Below are positions 35,441 to 44,484 of a DNA stretch of 48,964 bases, one piece after another; the first letter of the stretch is position 1, and every line of letters begins with the position of its first letter. This stretch comes from a bacterium HR17. Its GTDB lineage: Bacteria > Armatimonadota > Fervidibacteria > Fervidibacterales > Fervidibacteraceae. Below the pieces are notes generated by a model. It made no database searches. It was not told the DNA's origin and saw only the letters and a list, made by a program, of their open reading frames with translations. The DNA is taken from assembly GCA_002898575.1 (NCBI GenBank), contig BEHT01000028.1:1-48964 (forward strand), written 5' to 3'. The position numbers and the translations under genes were made by a program.

Positions 35441-36730
35441 CTACGGCGCGTTGGGCGAGTCCATCAAAGCGCGCGCGCGACGCAGCAATATCTCACGGCG
35501 TTGCGCGATGGACGGCTCGGTCGTCGCCCGTTCCATCAACCATTGATGCAGCAAGTCCAAAGGGCGCTGCAGCACCCGATTTAATGCGTCAGGGTCGCGC
35601 GGGTCAAGGAGCAACGGACGGTCGCCGTTGTGTTCTGTCGCCACTTGGACGCTGACGGCTGCCAAGTAATCCACGCGTTTTTCCAACTCGCCGCGCAATG
35701 TCGCTAAATTCAGTTGACCGCGCTGATGCTCTGCGAGGGTCACGAACAGCCGCACGACAGCACCGTCCAACCGCCGGTCACCCGCCAAAGCGTTGAGAGC
35801 GAACTGCGTGGGGTCAGCGGCGCTTGAAAGGTCCAACCGCACCGTGACGAACGGGCGCGTCGGTGTCGGCACGAACTGCAGATCTTCTACCCCCCAACGA
35901 CCGCTGGGAGAACGCCCCAACTCCACCACCAAAAACCCCTTGTCATCTTTTTCCTCGTCAAACGAGAGCCGTCCCATGTTGCCCGCATAGACGATCGGCG
36001 GTGTCATTGCACCGACAATTTGGTGGCGGTGAATGTGCCCTAAGGCGACATACGCAAAGGCTTGCTGGCGCAAAACGCCGGGCGAGACGGCAGGTTCGGC
36101 GAAGGGCGAAAGGATGCGTTCGGAGCCGACAAACGCGACGCCGTCTACCCAGATGTGCCCTGCCAATAGGGCAGGTTCGTCGCCGCCGAGGCGTTGGACG
36201 GTCTGGCAGAGCCGTTTCACCATCTCCGCCGCCCGCGCCGCCATCAAGGAACACACCTGTTCGTCGTTTAGACCCCGTTCCTCCTCTACCGTGATGAGGG
36301 CACGCCGAGGCAGGTAGGGCAAGCAGGCGACATGCAACGCACCGCGTTTTGTGCGCAGGGTAACGACCTTCGGGTGGCGGACAAACTCTATGCCTTCTAC
36401 CTTGAAAAGGTTCACGATGTCCAACGCTGCCGCCTCACCGTAGCCGGGCGGTAAGTCGTGGTTACCTGAGAGCAGCAACACGCTGATACCGCTTTCTGCC
36501 AGCGCCAAAACGCGGCGCAAAAATTCGCGCTGCGACAAAGGGTCAGGACGCGTGTAATGGTAAGCGTCGCCCGTGAACACGACAGCGTCAACCTGCCGCT
36601 CCCGCGCCACTTGCACCATGCAGTCCAGACAGCGCACGAAATCCTTGAACTGCGAATGGCGCCCGTCTGCGTCGCGGCGCCCGTGCATCTCCGCTCCTAA
36701 ATGCGCATCGGAACAATGCAGCAAACGCAT
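35441..36730 (-). CDS. sbcD: Nuclease subunit SbcD (Mre11-like)
   Basis: This 429-residue metallophosphoesterase contains the Mre11 motifs in order: CSDAHLG (metal site I), FTGDAYHYTRPDP (II), LLSGNHDLP (III), AGHIW (IV) and LGHIHRHQ (V). A C-terminal capping domain follows. It provides the nuclease activity of the SbcCD complex. I chose ATG 36730 because the protein then begins MRLLHCSDAHLG as is typical of the family; a GTG at 36742 is also possible. It is the first gene of the sbcDC operon and has a candidate promoter at 36807-36836. Confidence 0.94.
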   Translation of the reverse strand: MRLLHCSDAHLGAEMHGRRDADGRHSQFKDFVRCLDCMVQVARERQVDAVVFTGDAYHYTRPDPLSQREFLRRVLALAESGISVLLLSGNHDLPPGYGEAAALDIVNLFKVEGIEFVRHPKVVTLRTKRGALHVACLPYLPRRALITVEEERGLNDEQVCSLMAARAAEMVKRLCQTVQRLGGDEPALLAGHIWVDGVAFVGSERILSPFAEPAVSPGVLRQQAFAYVALGHIHRHQIVGAMTPPIVYAGNMGRLSFDEEKDDKGFLVVELGRSPSGRWGVEDLQFVPTPTRPFVTVRLDLSSAADPTQFALNALAGDRRLDGAVVRLFVTLAEHQRGQLNLATLRGELEKRVDYLAAVSVQVATEHNGDRPLLLDPRDPDALNRVLQRPLDLLHQWLMERATTEPSIAQRREILLRRARALMDSPNAP

Positions 36731-36806
36731 ATCCCCCGACACCCCGTCGGTCTTAGGCTATACGCAAAAGATGTTTGGAACACTAACCTTTGCGTTGGGG
36801 TTACCG

Positions 36807-36836
36807 CTTATAATTTTGCGGGTTTGGCAAAGGCAA
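36807..36836 (-). promoter_or_regulatory. Candidate promoter of sbcD
   Basis: On the minus strand TTGCCT (36836-36831) and TATAAG (36812-36807) are 18 bp apart, four and five of six bases matching sigma-70 consensus. A start near 36800 would give a 70-base leader. The rest of the sbcD-tRNA interval (36837-36997) shows no gene. Confidence 0.35.
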
Positions 36837-36997
36837 CGACATCTCAAAAGCAACCGTTGTGTTCCAAGATTTCAACGGCTGAAACCTAACACCACTTGCG
36901 CTCCCGCTCAGCGCTTTGTCAAGCCCAAAGTCCTTGGCACCGTCTGGACTGTTCAGCAACGCCGCTAAGGGAACCTCCGACCCCTCAAAGGGGTGTC

Positions 36998-37025
36998 TTG
37001 CCTTTGGGCTTGTTTGTGCTATCAT
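36998..37025 (+). promoter_or_regulatory. Candidate promoter of tRNA-Glu
   Basis: TTGCCT (36998-37003) and TATCAT (37020-37025) are 16 bp apart, and the mature tRNA begins 18 bases after the -10. This spacing suits a short tRNA leader. Confidence 0.42.
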
Positions 37026-37043
37026 GAATGCGCGCTGCCTTGC

Positions 37044-37119
37044 GGCCCCGTCGTCTAGCCTGGTCTAGGACACCGGCCTTTCAAGCCGGAGGTCGCGGGT
37101 TCAAATCCCGCCGGGGCCA
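37044..37119 (+). tRNA. tRNA-Glu (anticodon UUC)
   Basis: All arms fold: acceptor GGCCCCG with CGGGGCC, D stem GTCT/GGAC, anticodon stem CCGGC/GCCGG around loop CTTTCAA with anticodon TTC, and T stem GCGGG/CCCGC around TTCAAAT. The discriminator is A, and the 3' CCA is not encoded. The sequence closely resembles other bacterial tRNA-Glu genes (GTCTAG D loop, ACACCGG). It is a single tRNA, not part of a cluster. Confidence 0.97.
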
Positions 37120-37197
37120 CTGCCCGCCGACTTGTCGCTGCCTTACTTTGAGGAACGCCCGCGCCTGCCGCAAAATTTCCCGGCGGTGACCGCAAGT

Positions 37198-39510
37198 ATG
37201 GTTGGCGGGCAAAACGGCACTTGGGACGCGTTTTTGCGGAAGTTGAGCCGCCTCGTCGGTGGGGAGCGGTTGGTCGCCATTTTCAAAATCCCCGCCCGTC
37301 CCGCTGCGTTCGCCGACCCCGACGAACCGTTGGACCCACGCCTGAGCGCCGCTCTAAGACGCGTCGGTATTGAGCGCCTCTATCGCCACCAAGCGACAGC
37401 CCTAAATGCCGCCCGGCGCGGGCAGCATGTCGCCGTCTTCACACCGACCGCTTCGGGCAAAACGCTTTGCTACAACCTGCCCGTGCTGGACGCGTTGCTG
37501 CGCAATCGGAACGGGCGGGCGTTTTACCTGTTCCCGACGAAGGCGCTGGCACAAGACCAACTCCGCAAGTTACAGGAACTGGGGTTGATGGACGAGGTTC
37601 CCGCCGCTCCCTACGATGGCGACACACCCGCTGACCAGCGCCGCCTCATTCGTGACCGTTGCCGCATCGTTTTAACCAACCCCGACATGCTGCACGCGGG
37701 CGTTTTGCCCAACCACCGCCTTTGGGCACAATTTTTCCGGCACCTGCAGTTCGTCGTCGTGGATGAGTTGCACACCTATCGGGGCGTTTTCGGCGTCAAT
37801 TTCGCCTACACGGTGCGGCGGTTGCGCAGGCTCTGTCGCTTCTACGGCAGCGACCCGATTTTTATCTGCGCTTCGGCGACTTTGGGCAATCCCGAAGAAG
37901 CGTTGCGCAGCCTCATCGGTTTGCCCTTCTATATCGTCGGCGAGGACGCCTCGCCGTCGCCAGCGAAAACTTTGGCGATTTGGAACCCGCCTTATTTGGA
38001 TTTGGAAGCAGGCATCCGCGCTAAAGCCAGCACGGAAGCCGTTCGCTTGCTCGTGCAGTTGATGCGGGAAAGCATCCGCACCATCGTTTTCGTCAAATCA
38101 CGGGCGATGGCGGAGTTGCTTTTGCGTTACACTCGCGAACAGTTGGCAAGCGAACGGATGGATGACCTCAGGGACAAGGTGCAAAGCTACCGCGCCGGCT
38201 ATTTGCCCGAAGTGCGTCGCGATATTGAGCGGCAGTTGTTCAGCGGGGAACTGTTGGCGGTCATCGCGACCAGTGCGTTGGAGTTAGGGATTGATGTCGG
38301 CGAACTGGATGCCGCGCTGTTGGTCGGTTATCCCGGCACCATCGCCAGCACTTGGCAACGGGCGGGGCGTGCCGGGCGGCAGAAGGAAGGGTTGGTCGTC
38401 CTCATTGCGACCTCCAACCCTGTTGACCAGTACATCGTTCGGCACCCTGAGTTTCTGTTGCAAGGCGCCGAACCGATTGCCGTCTCACCCCGCAACCGCT
38501 ACATCGCTGCTGCCCATTTGATGTGCGCCGCTTACGAGTTGCCTCTCACCGAAAACGACCGCGAGTTTTTCGGCGACCTGTTTGATGAGTTGGTGGCGAG
38601 GATGGAAGCGGAAGGCGTCGTCAGTGCGGAGCGGCGCAAATTTTGGCTGTTGCGTCATCGCCCCCACGATGAGTTTGGACTGCGCACCGTCACTGGCGAC
38701 GAGTTTGAGATCGTTGACCGCTCCAAAGGTGTGGTCATCGGGCTCGCTGACCGTCAGCGTGTTTTCCGCAGCCTTTACCCTAACGCCATTTATCTGCACA
38801 TGGGCGATACCTACTTCGTGGAAGCGCTGGATTTGCCAAAGCGGGTCGCTTATGTGCAACCGGCGACGGTGGATTACTACACCGTTCCGCTGGAAGAGAA
38901 GGACACGCAGGTGCTCGCAGTGCGAGGCGAGACGCCGCTTAACTTGGGTCGGGCGTTTTGGGGCGAATTGAAGGTGCGCGAACAAGTCATCGGTTTCAAG
39001 CGCTTGCGCCTGTTCTCCGATGAAGTGCTGTCGGCAGAAGTGTTGGATCTGCCCGCCGACGAATTTGAGACGATGGGCTTTTGGATTTGCGTGGACGATT
39101 TGCTGGTGCAGGAATTGGATGAACGAGCACTGCATTTGATGGGCGCGCTACACGCCAGCGAACATGCCACCATCGCGTTGATGCCGTTGGTGGCAATGAC
39201 GGACCCCGAGGACATTGCAGGCATCTCCTACGCCCCTTGGCACCCCGACACGCACCGCCCGACCATTTTCGTCTACGATGGCGTGCCCGGCGGGGTCGGG
39301 TTTTGCGAGACGGCGTTTGAACGGCTGACCGAGTTGCTGGAACGGACGCTGGACACCGTCGCCCGTTGCCCGTGCAAATCGGGTTGCCCGTCGTGCATTC
39401 AATCGCCCCGTTGCGGGAGCGAAAATCGCCCGCTGGACAAACAAGGTGCTATTTACCTGCTGGCGCGATTGCTGGGCAAAAAACTGCCCGAAAGCCGCGA
39501 TGGGGGTTAA
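37198..39510 (+). CDS. mrfA: DEAD/DEAH-box helicase of the MrfA/YprA family
   Basis: About 770 residues align end to end with Bacillus MrfA (YprA) as I recall that sequence: LYRHQATALNAARRGQHV, Walker A TPTASGKTLCYNLPVLDAL, ITNPDMLH-like TNPDMLHAGVLP, DELHTYRGVFG (motif II), and the SF2 motif VI AWQ-AGRAGR form (STWQRAGRAGRQKEG). The C-terminal DUF1998-type zinc domain carries CPCKSGCPSCIQ. MrfA is a 3'-5' helicase that acts with the exonuclease MrfB in repair of mitomycin-type adducts; mrfB is not adjacent here. ATG 37198 is preferred on length comparison with the family; a TTG at 37132, just after the tRNA, would add 22 residues, and neither has a good ribosome-binding site. Confidence 0.92.
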   Translation: MVGGQNGTWDAFLRKLSRLVGGERLVAIFKIPARPAAFADPDEPLDPRLSAALRRVGIERLYRHQATALNAARRGQHVAVFTPTASGKTLCYNLPVLDALLRNRNGRAFYLFPTKALAQDQLRKLQELGLMDEVPAAPYDGDTPADQRRLIRDRCRIVLTNPDMLHAGVLPNHRLWAQFFRHLQFVVVDELHTYRGVFGVNFAYTVRRLRRLCRFYGSDPIFICASATLGNPEEALRSLIGLPFYIVGEDASPSPAKTLAIWNPPYLDLEAGIRAKASTEAVRLLVQLMRESIRTIVFVKSRAMAELLLRYTREQLASERMDDLRDKVQSYRAGYLPEVRRDIERQLFSGELLAVIATSALELGIDVGELDAALLVGYPGTIASTWQRAGRAGRQKEGLVVLIATSNPVDQYIVRHPEFLLQGAEPIAVSPRNRYIAAAHLMCAAYELPLTENDREFFGDLFDELVARMEAEGVVSAERRKFWLLRHRPHDEFGLRTVTGDEFEIVDRSKGVVIGLADRQRVFRSLYPNAIYLHMGDTYFVEALDLPKRVAYVQPATVDYYTVPLEEKDTQVLAVRGETPLNLGRAFWGELKVREQVIGFKRLRLFSDEVLSAEVLDLPADEFETMGFWICVDDLLVQELDERALHLMGALHASEHATIALMPLVAMTDPEDIAGISYAPWHPDTHRPTIFVYDGVPGGVGFCETAFERLTELLERTLDTVARCPCKSGCPSCIQSPRCGSENRPLDKQGAIYLLARLLGKKLPESRDGG

Positions 39511-39521
39511 AACCGCGACGC

Positions 39522-42158
39522 TCACGACACCCGTAACAGTTCAGCGCCGCCCTCCAGCGCTTCCACTTTTACCCGCAGGTGCTTATGCTCAGGGCGTTCA
39601 AGGCGTGGGTCTACTTCCACGATGTGCTCAGCGCACTCTCTCGCTTGCATCAAAATGTCCACATCGCGGACGATGTCCGCAAGTTTCAAGTCAGGCAGAC
39701 CGTGTTGGCGAGTGCCCAAAAATTCGCCTGGACCGCGCAACTTCAGGTCGTGTTCGGCGATGACGAACCCGTCGTTCGTTTTCGTCATCACCCGCAGCCG
39801 CTCTCTCGCTTCATCCGTTGACGGGTCGGCGATGAGGACGCAAAAGCAGGGGTGCTCGCTCCGCTCTACCCTACCCCGCAACTGGTGCAGTTGCGCCAAC
39901 CCAAATCGGTCGGCATCTTCCACGACCATCACGGTCGCGTTGGGCACATCCACACCGACTTCTACGACGGTCGTCGTCACCAGCACTTGAATTTCGTTGC
40001 GCCGAAACGCGTCCATGGTCTCGTCCTTCTCGTAGCCGGGCATGCGCCCGTGCAAGACACCGACTGTGTAGTCGGGGAAGACGCTTTGCTGCAGCCATTC
40101 GGCGTGGCGGTAAACCGACTGCACATCTTCCAGTTTCTCCGACTCTTCAATGAGCGGGCAAACGACATAGGCTTGGTGCCCTTTCGCCAGCTCCTTTTTG
40201 ACGAACTCGTAAGCCAGCATCCTCTTGCTCGTGTGCAACCAATAAGTTTTCGCCCGCTGCCGCCCTGGCGGCAGTTTGCGGATAACGGAGACATCCAGAT
40301 CTCCATAAACTGTCAATGCCAAAGTGCGTGGGATGGGGGTCGCTGTCATGATGAGGACATCGGGCGATTGACCCTTCCAAATCAGTTTCGCCCGCTGCAT
40401 GACGCCAAACCGATGCTGCTCGTCCACAACGACCAAACCCAAACGGTGAAACTCCGTCGCTTCCTCAATGAGCGCGTGGGTGCCGACGACGATTTGCGCC
40501 ACGCCCTCGCGAATTTTCATCCGCACCTTGCGCTTGTTAGCGGGTGTCAAACTCCCGACGAGTTGAACGACGTCAATGCCGTGCTTCCAGAAAAGTTCCC
40601 GCAGGACACGGTAATGCTGCTCGGCGAGGATTTCCGTCGGCGCCATGAAGGCGGCTTGGTAGCCGTTTTGCACGGCGACGAACATGGCAGTCGCTGCCAC
40701 GACCGTTTTGCCCGAACCGACTTCTCCGTGCAATAGGCGGTTCATCGGGTGGGGTGTTTGCATGTCCGCTAAAATCTCGCCGATGACCTTACGCTGGTCG
40801 TCGGTCAAATCAAAGGGCAAAGAGCGGAAAAACCCCTTAACGGCGTCCCAGTCCACATGAAAGGCGATGCCCTCATGTTCCTTGACGCCCTTTTTGCGCA
40901 GCGTCAGCACCAATTGCAGCGTCAAAAACTCGTCAAACACGACGCGCCGGCGCGCCGCTTCCAACCCCTCGTCATCGTCGGGAAAATGGATTTGCCGCAA
41001 TGCTTCGTTGAGGGGCATTAGGTTGTAACGCCGCCGAATTTCCTCAGGCAAGGTCTCTTCCAAGCGGCTAACGGTGCGGACGACTGTCTCTTGGACGAGG
41101 GTTCTAACAAAGTTTTGGCTCAAACCTTCTGTCAAGGGGTAAACGGGGACGAGCCGACCAACTTGCAACGCGGCGTCGCCTGTAACCTCTTCCACATCGG
41201 GCGTTTGGAAGGTCAACTGCCCGAAAACCTGCGTCGCCTTGCCGAACACAAACAACCTTTGCCCGATGTGGAACTTGCGCTCCATGAAGGGCTGGTTGAA
41301 CCAGACGAGAAAAGCACGCCCCGTTCCGTCACTGACAGGGACTTTGGTGATGAGTAGGTGTTTGCGCTCTTCGGTGAACGGTTTGCCGATGACCTGCACC
41401 TGCACGACGACTTTTTCGCTCGGCGCGACCTCCGACAGCGCCTTCAAATTGCGGCGGTCTTCGTAACGGCGCGGGTAAAAGCGCAGTAAATCGCCGACCG
41501 ACTCCACACCGAGCCGCTTCAGCAATTTCGCCCGCCGCGGTCCGACACCTTTGAGAAACCGAACGGGGTCGTCAAGCGACAAAGGCTTTGGGGCTGGGGA
41601 CTGGAGGTGGGAAGGCACAGGTCGGGGGGCGTTAACAGACAGTTGGGAACCGATCGGTTGGTCAGTGTGAGGCGTCACTGCATCGTCGGGCGGTTGAATT
41701 TGCCGCAGCGAAATAACGGTGGACGGCAACGACGGTTTTTCAGCACGGGGCGGCTCGCCAGGAGCACGCCGGTGGGCTTGGGGCGGTGTCGCAAACGGCG
41801 TAAAAGGAGGGGCACCCTCAGACGGCAGCGCCGGTTCAGACGATGGGGCAGGAGCGTTAAGGGCTGCTTGCTTCACTTCGCCCAACCGTTGGCGCAATTG
41901 GGTCAACAGGTGGCGAGCTTGTAGAATGCGACAGCGGCGCTCCGTCACCGCCGCATCAGCGTAACCTTCAAACAACTGGGCAATTTGAGCAAAATATTCC
42001 CTCAGTTCACCGTCACACAACTCCCCCGCCCGCTTCGCCCACGCCGCCATGTAGCGGTCAAAGCCTCCGATGACCGCAAAGTTGCGACAACCTGTTTTCT
42101 CCTCAACCGCCATCGGCTTTTCCAGTTTGTCCAGTATCGCATCAATTTCTGCTCGCAT
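39522..42158 (-). CDS. recG: ATP-dependent DNA helicase RecG
   Basis: RecG remodels stalled replication forks and Holliday junctions. The 878-residue protein starts at ATG 42158, with GGGAG about 12 bases upstream. Residues 1-95 form a helical extension and 96-190 a Pro/Ala-rich linker, both absent from the shorter E. coli type. The wedge domain follows ([30 protein letters not shown]). The helicase core has Walker [20 protein letters not shown] near 476, [29 protein letters not shown] and [18 protein letters not shown]. The C-terminal motif is [16 protein letters not shown]. The gene converges on mrfA with an 11-bp gap and no visible terminator. Confidence 0.95.
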   Translation of the reverse strand: MRAEIDAILDKLEKPMAVEEKTGCRNFAVIGGFDRYMAAWAKRAGELCDGELREYFAQIAQLFEGYADAAVTERRCRILQARHLLTQLRQRLGEVKQAALNAPAPSSEPALPSEGAPPFTPFATPPQAHRRAPGEPPRAEKPSLPSTVISLRQIQPPDDAVTPHTDQPIGSQLSVNAPRPVPSHLQSPAPKPLSLDDPVRFLKGVGPRRAKLLKRLGVESVGDLLRFYPRRYEDRRNLKALSEVAPSEKVVVQVQVIGKPFTEERKHLLITKVPVSDGTGRAFLVWFNQPFMERKFHIGQRLFVFGKATQVFGQLTFQTPDVEEVTGDAALQVGRLVPVYPLTEGLSQNFVRTLVQETVVRTVSRLEETLPEEIRRRYNLMPLNEALRQIHFPDDDEGLEAARRRVVFDEFLTLQLVLTLRKKGVKEHEGIAFHVDWDAVKGFFRSLPFDLTDDQRKVIGEILADMQTPHPMNRLLHGEVGSGKTVVAATAMFVAVQNGYQAAFMAPTEILAEQHYRVLRELFWKHGIDVVQLVGSLTPANKRKVRMKIREGVAQIVVGTHALIEEATEFHRLGLVVVDEQHRFGVMQRAKLIWKGQSPDVLIMTATPIPRTLALTVYGDLDVSVIRKLPPGRQRAKTYWLHTSKRMLAYEFVKKELAKGHQAYVVCPLIEESEKLEDVQSVYRHAEWLQQSVFPDYTVGVLHGRMPGYEKDETMDAFRRNEIQVLVTTTVVEVGVDVPNATVMVVEDADRFGLAQLHQLRGRVERSEHPCFCVLIADPSTDEARERLRVMTKTNDGFVIAEHDLKLRGPGEFLGTRQHGLPDLKLADIVRDVDILMQARECAEHIVEVDPRLERPEHKHLRVKVEALEGGAELLRVS

Positions 42159-42817
42159 AAGCGTAAGCGCTCCCGATTCGGGGTGATGTTTTGAGCGCGC
42201 GTTAAGCCGCAAACAATTTTGACACTGTCACCCTTTCCCGTCCACGATGTTGATTCTCTGACTAGAGCGGGGAGGGAAGCATTTGAAGGCAATAAGTTGA
42301 ATTGGGGAGCATCAACGAGGCGGCTGAAAAAACCTTCAAAAGCACATCCGTCCTAACTCGTAGGTGAAAAAAGTTTAATGCCCTTCCCAAACGCCAGTTA
42401 ACGACTTTAGGAGAGCGGCTCTCCTAAGCCGCCAAAAATCGGCGCATCAGAAGATGCACCCTGCAAAAGGCGACGAAATTTTTTTTGCCTCACCTTGCAT
42501 GTTAACGACTGTCAGGAACACACCCTGACGCTACCGTTTTGCATGCAACAACGATTAACCCGATGCTTTCCCGATTTGCCGACCTGCTCAACCTCCTCCC
42601 GCACCCTTCGTCTCGTCTCCTCAACCCCGTCAAAAGTCCCCACAAGTTGAAAACTTGACAGGTCAGGTAAAACACCCCACTCAAAAGCGTCGTCACCGAT
42701 CTCAAAAGTTTCAAGGCACAGTCGGTCTATTTAGAACCGTTGCGTTCACGCCCTCTTTGTGAACAAAATTTCGCCACAACGACCTCAGCGGAAAGGTTGT
42801 CGTGGGAGGTAACGGCG
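42159..42817. other. Long non-coding interval upstream of the sigma-like gene
   Basis: About 660 bases lie between the recG start and the sigma-like gene. They hold the isolated repeat copy at 42408-42462. The rest shows no ORF with a ribosome-binding site, recognisable domain or clear promoter. This is unusually loose packing for the window and marks the transition to the accessory region. Confidence 0.5.
42408..42462 (-). repeat. Solitary diverged structured repeat (inverted relative to the arrays)
   Basis: Read on the minus strand this copy has the same two hairpins as the arrays: GGTGCATC/GATGCGCC and GCGGCT/AGCCGC. Relative to the array unit, GCGT has become GCAT and ACGC has become ATGC, so base pairing is kept. 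Outer arms are shortened. It lies in the non-coding interval upstream of the sigma-like gene. Confidence 0.75.
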
Positions 42818-42832
42818 ATGGGTGACCCTTGA
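42818..42832 (+). CDS. Four-codon leader mini-ORF before the sigma-like gene
   Basis: GGGAGG (42804-42809) lies eight bases before an ATG that opens the frame MGDP and stops at 42832. Its TGA overlaps the TTG start of the sigma-like gene as TTGA. The real start of the sigma-like gene has no ribosome-binding site of its own, and an in-frame stop at 42823 blocks any earlier start. Translation of the sigma-like gene may depend on reinitiation after the mini-ORF. It might instead reflect a frameshift in the DNA. Confidence 0.3.
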   Translation: MGDP

Positions 42833-43338
42833 AGCGGGTGCAAGGGATCAAAGCCGCACTGCAAAGGGCGCAAAGGTGGCAACGCCCGCCAAACTGGACA
42901 AAAAGGGAGTGGCAAGCGGAACTTTTCGCCCTTGCTCGGGCGGCAGCATGTCAGTGTCTGTTTGAACAGCCTGATGCCGATGACAACACTTTGACCCGTT
43001 ACATTTTGGCGGCTCTCAAAAGGTTTTGGAGAGAGGAATGGGCTTACGCTGCCCGTTGCGTTCCCCTCGTTGAGCCCTCCCTCCCAACAGACGAGGGTGA
43101 ACCGTGCGATGTTTTGGAGTTTGTGGCAACCGATTGGGACGAAAACAGGATTATTTTGCGCCTTGCCCTTCAAGAAGCCCTTGCACGGTTGTCCGAAAAA
43201 GACCGCTTCCTTGTTCATTGTTTGTTCTGGGAGGGAAAAAGTCAGGCAGAAGTGGCGCAAGGGTTGGGGATCAGTCGCCGCGCTGTGCGAAAGCGCCTCA
43301 ACGCTGTCTTGAAGAAACTGAGAGCGATGTTGGAATAG
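42829..43338 (+). CDS. Small sigma-70-family-like protein (region 4 helix-turn-helix)
   Basis: The 169-residue protein ends in a clear sigma region 4-type helix-turn-helix: LQEALARLSEKDRFLVHCLFWEGKSQAEVAQGLGISRRAVRKRLNAVLKKL, spanning about residues 105-165 (DNA recognition in SQAEVAQGLGISRRAVRKRL). The N-terminal half (TRYILAALKRFWREEWAY) may be a divergent region 2 but lacks confident motifs. It could be an ECF-type sigma factor or an unrelated regulator with a sigma-4 domain. No anti-sigma gene is adjacent. TTG 42829 is the only start after an in-frame stop; GTG 42838 is an alternative. It lies at the border of the accessory region and might control the downstream cassette (inference). Confidence 0.75.
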   Translation: MKRVQGIKAALQRAQRWQRPPNWTKREWQAELFALARAAACQCLFEQPDADDNTLTRYILAALKRFWREEWAYAARCVPLVEPSLPTDEGEPCDVLEFVATDWDENRIILRLALQEALARLSEKDRFLVHCLFWEGKSQAEVAQGLGISRRAVRKRLNAVLKKLRAMLE

Positions 43339-43442
43339 GGCGCTGAAAGGTCATCGCCCAAAAACGCTAAAACTGGCGACGAAAGCGACAAAAATTAGGT
43401 TCCTCTTTTGACGGGCGAAAGGGGATTAATAAGTGGGACGGG

Positions 43443-43516
43443 TCATCGGAGGGCGCGTCTCCTGACGCGCCGAACGGATGTTTGATGAGGCGGTGGCTCA
43501 GGAGAGCCGCCTTCTG
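43443..43516 (+). repeat. Solitary diverged structured repeat
   Basis: This copy retains TCGGAGGG, the hairpin GGCGCGT/ACGCGCC and the second hairpin arm GGCTCAGGAGAGCC, but its linker and outer right arm (CTTCTGA) differ from the array units. A further TCGGAGGGTG at 43563-43572 looks like another fragment. It lies between the sigma-like and thioredoxin-like genes; the rest of 43339-43578 shows no gene. Confidence 0.75.
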
Positions 43517-43578
43517 AAGAGAATCATGGTTAAATGTGGTGTTACTGGTTTGGTAAAACAAGTCGGAGGGTGAAAAGG

Positions 43579-43623
43579 ATGGCAGGGGGCAGACAAGGCT
43601 TCAATGGCTGGAAGCGGCGATGA
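43579..43623 (+). CDS. Putative 14-residue leader peptide
   Basis: GGAGG nine bases upstream precedes an ATG opening the frame MAGGRQGFNGWKRR. Its TGA overlaps the ATG of the thioredoxin-like gene as ATGA (43620-43623). The thioredoxin-like gene itself has only a modest GGAAG site. The arrangement suits translational coupling. The product has no known relatives that I recognise and may serve only to be translated. Confidence 0.4.
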   Translation: MAGGRQGFNGWKRR

Positions 43624-44303
43624 AACCTGAAAAGAGGCTGAGGTTTTTGGTCGGTGTGCTGGTCATTCTCACGGGAGTGTTCGCTTTTCTTGCTGTCAAC
43701 TCCCCTGAAGGGAATACTTTGTTTGCTTTTTGGGAAGCCAAAAAGAGAGCGTGGGAAAATCAGCGCCGCTTTCAACAAGCCCTTGCTTCTGACCCGACTA
43801 TCGGCACAACCTTCAAGCAACTTGGCATCAATCTCTCGCCTCCTTCTAATTCATCGCTTCCTATGTTAGTTGTCGTTTTTGGTGGCTGTGAGGGATGCGG
43901 GGCACGAAATTTGGAAGAGTGGGCGGAAGTTTTCAGTAAGTGGGAGACTGTGAGGAAAGAGATAGCAGGGATTTTGGTTATCCGAGACAAAGCGGAGAAA
44001 GTGAATGAAGTTGTGAGCAAGAATGGATGGAAGGTTAAGGTTATTGCCGATGAGGATGGGTCAATAAGCAAGGCGTTGAACGCCTTCTTTTCACCGAGGG
44101 CGTATGGTTTCATTGAAGGGAAATTGGTATGGGTTCAGAAAGAGGCTGGGATGGGAGTAGTGAGGACATTGGAGGAGTTTGTGAAGGTGGTGAAGGGGGA
44201 AGAGGAGGCGAGTAGGTTGATAAATGCATGGTCAGCGGAGATGAGGGGGAAGGTGTGGGAGAAGGAGACATCAAGTCAAGTCAAAGGAAGTGATAAGCGA
44301 TGA
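43620..44303 (+). CDS. Membrane-anchored thioredoxin-like protein
   Basis: The 227-residue protein has an N-terminal membrane helix (about 8-26) and a thioredoxin-like domain whose strand MLVVVFGGCEGCGARN near 80-95 places a CxxC (CEGC) at the start of the first helix, as in TlpA/ResA-type proteins. The following text (IAGILVIRDK, VKVIADEDGSISKAL, RAYGFIEGKLVWVQ) matches the fold, including the position of the cis-Pro strand, where SPRAYGF has the Pro. It would handle disulfides outside the membrane. It immediately precedes the prepilin and 12-Cys genes, sharing an ATGA overlap with the prepilin gene, so cysteine oxidation or reduction of those products is a reasonable inference. Start ATG 43620 is also the end of the leader mini-ORF. 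Confidence 0.78.
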   Translation: MKPEKRLRFLVGVLVILTGVFAFLAVNSPEGNTLFAFWEAKKRAWENQRRFQQALASDPTIGTTFKQLGINLSPPSNSSLPMLVVVFGGCEGCGARNLEEWAEVFSKWETVRKEIAGILVIRDKAEKVNEVVSKNGWKVKVIADEDGSISKALNAFFSPRAYGFIEGKLVWVQKEAGMGVVRTLEEFVKVVKGEEEASRLINAWSAEMRGKVWEKETSSQVKGSDKR

Positions 44304-44484
44304 AGCGAACGGGTTTGACCTTGATAGAGTTGGTAGTTGTTTGTGCGATTATAGCGGTTTTGGTGGGGATAATTTGGGTAGTGATGGCGCCGGCGAGGGA
44401 GAAGGCGAGGCAGACAGTGTGCATCAGCAACTTGACACAAATTGGACATGCCTTCAGGATGTATCGGGATGATTGGGATGGTGT
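44272..44484 (+). repeat. 213-bp perfect inverted repeat, left arm
   Basis: This arm covers the end of the thioredoxin-like gene and the first 185 bases of prepilin A. It is identical, base by base on reading, to the reverse complement of 46922-47134, and similarity fades on both sides. The two arms lie 2.4 kb apart and face each other. Confidence 0.95.

Noticed and set aside
36979-36995. Hairpin GACCCCTC...GGGGTGTC as a terminator upstream of tRNA-Glu
   Set aside because: There is no T run, and it lies in front of the tRNA promoter rather than after a gene on that strand.
42727-43260. Minus-strand ORF of 177 codons
   Set aside because: It is antisense to the sigma-like gene, which has a recognisable helix-turn-helix; the antisense frame shows none.
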